Origin: CAYZUC01 sp964481705
Lineage (GTDB): Bacteria; Bacillota; Clostridia; Lachnospirales; Lachnospiraceae
Length of the DNA: 41,093 nt
Assembly: GCA_964481705.1 (NCBI GenBank)
Contig: CAYZUC010000018.1
Span: 1-41,093 of the forward strand
Reading direction: 5' to 3'
A model generated the notes under the pieces. That model searched no databases, had not been told where the DNA came from, and was given only the letters and a program-made list of their open reading frames with translations. This document shows, piece by piece, positions 38,293 through 41,093 of this stretch. Position 1 is the first letter of the stretch, and each line of letters begins with the position of its first letter. Both the position numbers and the translations under genes were made by a program.

Positions 38293-39198
38293 ATGGAAAA
38301 CCCAAGCTCAAAATCAGGATTTGTAACTATTATTGGAAGACCCAATGTAGGCAAATCAACTTTGATGAATCAGATTATCGGTATGAAGATTGCGATTACG
38401 TCAAATAAACCACAAACGACAAGGAATCGGATTCAGACAGTCTATACCTGTGATGCCGGACAGATTGTTTTCGTTGATACTCCCGGGATTCACAAAGCCA
38501 AGAATAAGCTGGGCGATTACATGGTAAATGTAGCAGAACGTACCTTACGTGAAGTAGATGCTGTTTTGTGGCTGGTAGAACCAAGTACCTTTATCGGTGC
38601 AGGCGAGCAGCACATTGTGGAACAGCTGAAAAAGAGTAATACACCGGTTATTCTCGTTATCAATAAAATTGATACCGTAAAAAAGGATGAAATACTCAAG
38701 TTTATTGATGCCTACCGAAAGATTCATGATTTTGAAGCAATCATTCCTGTTTCTGCTCTCAAGGGAGATGGGAAACAGGAATTGATTGATGAAATATTCA
38801 AGCTGTTGCCGTATGGACAGCCTTTCTACGACGAAGATACGGTAACCGATCAGCCGGAACGTCAGATTGTATCAGAACTGATTCGGGAACAGGCACTCCG
38901 ATGCCTGGATGATGAGATACCGCATGGTGTAGCAGTCTCTATCGAGAGCATGAAGACACGTGGTAAGGTAGTTGATATCGAAGCAATTATCATATGTGAG
39001 AAGGATTCCCATAAGGGAATTATTATCGGAAAAAAGGGAGCAATGCTGAAAAAAATCGGTTCAGCTGCTCGCTATGGAATCGAGGAGCTCCTGGATACCC
39101 ACGTGAATCTGCAGCTGTGGGTCAAGGTAAAAAAGGATTGGAGAGACAGCGATTTCCTCATGAAAAATTTCGGATATAATCCAAAAGAAACAGAATAA
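38293..39198 (+). CDS. era: GTPase Era, 16S rRNA-binding ribosome assembly factor
   Basis: The protein is 301 aa, the usual Era length. The GTPase domain has G1 GRPNVGKS (15-22), G3 DTPG (62-65) and G4 NKID (124-127). The C-terminal KH domain (about 205-295) contains the GxxG loop GKKG (246-249) and ELLDTHVNLQLWVKVKKDW, a family hallmark that contacts the 3' end of 16S rRNA. Era checks 30S maturation. It begins 30 bases after the DUF4349 gene and is followed by yqzL-like and recO, the order common in Firmicutes. Confidence 0.98.
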   Translation: MENPSSKSGFVTIIGRPNVGKSTLMNQIIGMKIAITSNKPQTTRNRIQTVYTCDAGQIVFVDTPGIHKAKNKLGDYMVNVAERTLREVDAVLWLVEPSTFIGAGEQHIVEQLKKSNTPVILVINKIDTVKKDEILKFIDAYRKIHDFEAIIPVSALKGDGKQELIDEIFKLLPYGQPFYDEDTVTDQPERQIVSELIREQALRCLDDEIPHGVAVSIESMKTRGKVVDIEAIIICEKDSHKGIIIGKKGAMLKKIGSAARYGIEELLDTHVNLQLWVKVKKDWRDSDFLMKNFGYNPKETE

Positions 39199-39271
39199 GA
39201 AAACGTGATTTTGCAAACCCTATCTGTGAATACTAATTGTTTGATTCATGACAAAGCACAGGGGGAAGCAG

Positions 39272-39469
39272 ATGAACGAGAGAAAATACTGGAAGAATTT
39301 TTGTAATTCCGGCAGAATAGAGGATTATCTGTCGTATAAGGAAAACATGATTCCAAAGCTTGATGAAGCATATAAGGACATGAATTCCGGATTAGGAGCG
39401 GAAAGCATTGAGAGATTTCGTTCTTGTAACAGGGATGGTACTCAAGACGAGCAACCTGGCCGAATTTGA
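39272..39469 (+). CDS. YqzL-like small protein
   Basis: This is a small ORF of 65 aa between era and recO. Its first 22 residues (ERKYWKNFCNSGRIEDYLSYK) follow the pattern of Bacillus YqzL (WxxFxxTGxIDAYLxYK), which occupies the same place. GGGGGAAG precedes ATG 39272. The 3' end overlaps the first 62 bases of recO in another frame, and the C-terminal part is not conserved with YqzL (about 47 aa in Bacillus). The function is unknown. Confidence rests on the motif plus position. Confidence 0.68.
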   Translation: MNERKYWKNFCNSGRIEDYLSYKENMIPKLDEAYKDMNSGLGAESIERFRSCNRDGTQDEQPGRI

Positions 39470-40058
39470 TAAAAGAATGGTAGTGCTTACAAAAGAAAGA
39501 GGAAAAATCACCGTTTTTGCCCGTGGGGCGAGACGACAAAACAGTCGATTTATGGCTGTGTGTGCTCCTCTTTCTTTTGGTGAGTTTAAACTATATGAAG
39601 GAAAGAGTGCATATAATCTAATAGAAGCTTCTATATCCAATTACTTTGATGAATTAAGGAGCGATTACATAGCTGCCTGCTATGGGATGTATTTTTTAGA
39701 AGTGGCAGATTATTATGCAAGAGAAAATAATGATGAGCTGGAATTACTAAAGCTCCTGTACCAATCCATGCGCGCACTGACCTCGCAGTCCCTGGATAAG
39801 CGATTAATTCGTTGTGTATATGAAATGAAAGCAATAGCCGTCAATGGAGAGTTCCCGGGTATTCCGGAAAAACTCCCCTTATCACCGGATGCTGTTTATA
39901 CGATTCAATATGTGGAACAGTCTTCCATAGAAAAGCTGTACACCTTCAAAGTGTCGGATGTAGTTCTGGATGAATTGATTATGGCCTCGAAGGAGTATTG
40001 CAGGCTCTTTTTGAACGGACATTTCAAAAGCCTTGAAATTTTAAAGGATTTGGGTTGA
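39408..40058 (+). CDS. recO: DNA repair protein RecO
   Basis: The protein has 216 aa. It has an N-terminal OB fold (VTGMVLKTSNLAEFDKRMVVLTKERGKITVFARGARR pattern, about 5-45) and a helical C-terminal domain with YIAACYGMYFLEVADYY. RecO loads RecA with RecR and anneals SSB-coated single strands in gap repair. It is somewhat shorter than the usual 240-250 aa and the C-terminal CxxC zinc cysteines found in many RecO proteins are not present. The start is TTG 39408, 9 bases after AGGAG (39394-39398); it lies inside the yqzL-like gene. Its stop codon overlaps the -35 box of the next promoter. Confidence 0.93.
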   Translation: MRDFVLVTGMVLKTSNLAEFDKRMVVLTKERGKITVFARGARRQNSRFMAVCAPLSFGEFKLYEGKSAYNLIEASISNYFDELRSDYIAACYGMYFLEVADYYARENNDELELLKLLYQSMRALTSQSLDKRLIRCVYEMKAIAVNGEFPGIPEKLPLSPDAVYTIQYVEQSSIEKLYTFKVSDVVLDELIMASKEYCRLFLNGHFKSLEILKDLG

Positions 40059-40083
40059 AAAAGAGTTGTCTTTTCGATATAAT
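40055..40083 (+). promoter_or_regulatory. Promoter for the membrane protein and glyS
   Basis: TTGAAA (40055-40060), exactly 17 bases, and a perfect TATAAT (40078-40083). Its -35 overlaps the recO stop codon. This is one of the best matches in the window. Confidence 0.8.
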
Positions 40084-40124
40084 AGCTAAATGGTGTCCTA
40101 TATCAGGACAGAGGAGGAAAGAGA

Positions 40125-40793
40125 ATGACTAGGCGAAGTAAAAAACAGAAAAAACGTCGAGCATGGGCCTACATACTACGTGTCCTGTGTGTTCTCGCCA
40201 TTTTAACGCTGATAGCTCTAATCGTTCTGGGAATTGTGAAAGTATCCAAGCATTTTTCGAATAGAGGCATAAGCATAACAAAGGATCAATGCCTGGAGGT
40301 TTCTGGAAAAGGAAACATTACGGAGACGATTACCAGTGCTTTTGATAGTAATACCTACAGCTTTGATGATCTGAAGGCACAAGCAGAAAAGGAAATTGGC
40401 GATTATAATAAGATAGCAGGGTCGGACAAAGCGATCAAGCAGAAGAAGCTGGAATTAAAGGATAATACGGTTGAAATGATTCTAACGTATGCATCAGACG
40501 GAGATTTTCGCAGTTTTAATGGTAAGAGAATCTATGTTGGGACGATGAAGGAGCTGCGTGGTTCCGGTATTGATTTTGGAGTGCCCATGAAGCGTGCGGA
40601 TGGGGCTCACGAGACTATCAATGATGAGGAGCTGCAGGAGGGTGATAAGCATCACGCAATCGTTCTCGAGGGAGATTTGATGCTGACGGTTCCCAAGAAG
40701 ATATTGTATACCAGTGATAATGTTATATCCGTAAACGATACTACTGTGGAAGTGAATGCAGGAGAAGAGCTTGCATATATCATATACAAATAG
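40125..40793 (+). CDS. Hypothetical protein with one N-terminal membrane helix
   Basis: I do not recognise this 222-aa protein. A very basic N-terminus (TRRSKKQKKRR) is followed by one hydrophobic helix at about 17-40, so the rest should lie outside the membrane. The outer part (45-222) is of mixed alpha/beta character, with GRIYVGTMKELRGSG-like and GDLMLTVPKKILY segments and no cysteines after the helix except one at about residue 57. A strong GAGGAGG ribosome binding site precedes it. It sits 15 bases before glyS with a shared promoter, a position that suggests a constitutively expressed function, but no more can be said. Confidence 0.8.
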   Translation: MTRRSKKQKKRRAWAYILRVLCVLAILTLIALIVLGIVKVSKHFSNRGISITKDQCLEVSGKGNITETITSAFDSNTYSFDDLKAQAEKEIGDYNKIAGSDKAIKQKKLELKDNTVEMILTYASDGDFRSFNGKRIYVGTMKELRGSGIDFGVPMKRADGAHETINDEELQEGDKHHAIVLEGDLMLTVPKKILYTSDNVISVNDTTVEVNAGEELAYIIYK

Positions 40794-40808
40794 AAATGGA
40801 GAAAAGCT

Positions 40809-41093
40809 ATGGAAAAGACAATGGAAAAGATTGTAGCACTTGCAAAAAACAGAGGTTTTGTATATCCGGGATCTGAGATTTATGGTGGTCTTGCCAATAC
40901 ATGGGATTTTGGTAACCTGGGTGTCGAGCTCAAGAATAATATTAAGAAAGCATGGTGGCAGAAATTTGTTATGGAGAGCCCATACAATGTCGGCGTTGAC
41001 TGTGCTATCCTTATGAATCCTCAGACATGGGTAGCATCCGGACATATCGGAAGCTTCTCCGATCCTTTGATGGATTGTAAGGAGTGTCATGAG
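40809..41093 (+). CDS. glyS: Glycyl-tRNA synthetase, single-chain class II type, N-terminal part
   Basis: The frame runs off the right edge after 95 residues. It attaches glycine to tRNA-Gly. The start KIVALAKNRGFVYPGSEIYGG and GLANTWDFGNLGVELKNNI with the following WWQKFVMESPYNVGVDCAILMNPQTWVASGH are typical of the alpha2 (eukaryote-like) GlyRS used by many Firmicutes. GGAG (40798-40801) is 7 bases before ATG 40809; ATG 40821 is a less well placed alternative. No T-box leader is present in the short space upstream. Confidence 0.95.
   Translation, partial: MEKTMEKIVALAKNRGFVYPGSEIYGGLANTWDFGNLGVELKNNIKKAWWQKFVMESPYNVGVDCAILMNPQTWVASGHIGSFSDPLMDCKECHE

Noticed and set aside
40059..40124. T-box leader controlling glyS
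   Set aside because: Only 66 bases precede the membrane-protein gene and 15 bases precede glyS, too short for a T-box, and no conserved T-box sequence is seen.
40494..41090. 198-codon minus-strand frame over the membrane protein and glyS
   Set aside because: It runs antisense to clear genes, including conserved glycyl-tRNA synthetase sequence, and has no recognisable motif.

Overview
The window looks like chromosomal DNA of a Gram-positive anaerobe of the class Clostridia, most likely family Lachnospiraceae. The reasons are moderate-to-low GC, strong GGAGG-type ribosome binding sites, the order era - yqzL-like - recO - (membrane protein) - glyS, a BspA-like leucine-rich-repeat/Ig-like surface protein, a giant 2-hydroxyacyl-CoA dehydratase activase fusion, a PreP-type M16 protease and a second-type RsmH with a basic N-terminal extension. 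I cannot name the genus. Both ends cut genes (gdhA at the left, glyS at the right) and 63 unknown bases lie at 15738-15800. I see no tRNA, rRNA, CRISPR array, prophage or insertion-sequence transposase.

Layout. 1-1722: end of gdhA, then a PilZ c-di-GMP receptor that appears to start at an ATT codon. 1745-2611 (minus): metF. 2724-11089: a tight six-gene operon of a MoxR-like AAA+ ATPase, a CoxE-like VWA protein, a single-domain receiver, a receiver/HD-GYP phosphodiesterase and two membrane hybrid histidine kinases, the second ending in an Hpt module. 11069-11668 (minus): cytidylate-kinase-like protein. 11760-13091: LytTR regulator plus LiaF-like membrane protein, preceded by two direct repeats spaced exactly 21 bp. 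13235-14587: MATE transporter. 14740-20404: LacI-type-sensor/GGDEF protein, rsmH, argC and a SulP transporter, all overlapping or closely spaced. 20446-20815: cold-shock gene with its own leader. 20978-21531: a sigma-A-like promoter followed by a 514-nt nested inverted repeat, then a class II aldolase and an orphan Hpt protein. 22803-22884: a long REP-like palindrome. 22883-27082 (minus): the 1399-aa activase fusion. 27388-41093: BspA-like protein, pseudo-rhomboid with zinc ribbon, degenerate sigma-70-like protein, M16 protease, DUF4349 lipoprotein, era, yqzL-like, recO, membrane protein, glyS.

How the parts may work together. Cyclic-di-GMP and phosphorelay signalling dominate the first half: a PilZ receptor, an HD-GYP hydrolase under receiver control, a GGDEF synthase with a sugar-binding-like sensor, two hybrid kinases and two related Hpt modules. 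The operon at 2724-11089 joins this phosphorelay to a MoxR/VWA pair, a type of pair usually associated with maturation or remodelling of a partner protein complex. The second kinase has a damaged ATP-binding G2 box, and the orphan Hpt at 22207 matches its C-terminus over the whole module, so a branched relay is a reasonable inference.

The strongest candidates for something undescribed are the 514-nt hairpin element with its own promoter (20978-21531), the sigma-70-like protein that keeps the 1.1, 1.2, 2.1-2.2 and 3 regions but has lost the promoter-contacting residues and region 4 (33388-34146), and the MoxR-VWA-phosphorelay operon. All calls come from reading sequence only; no database search was run.
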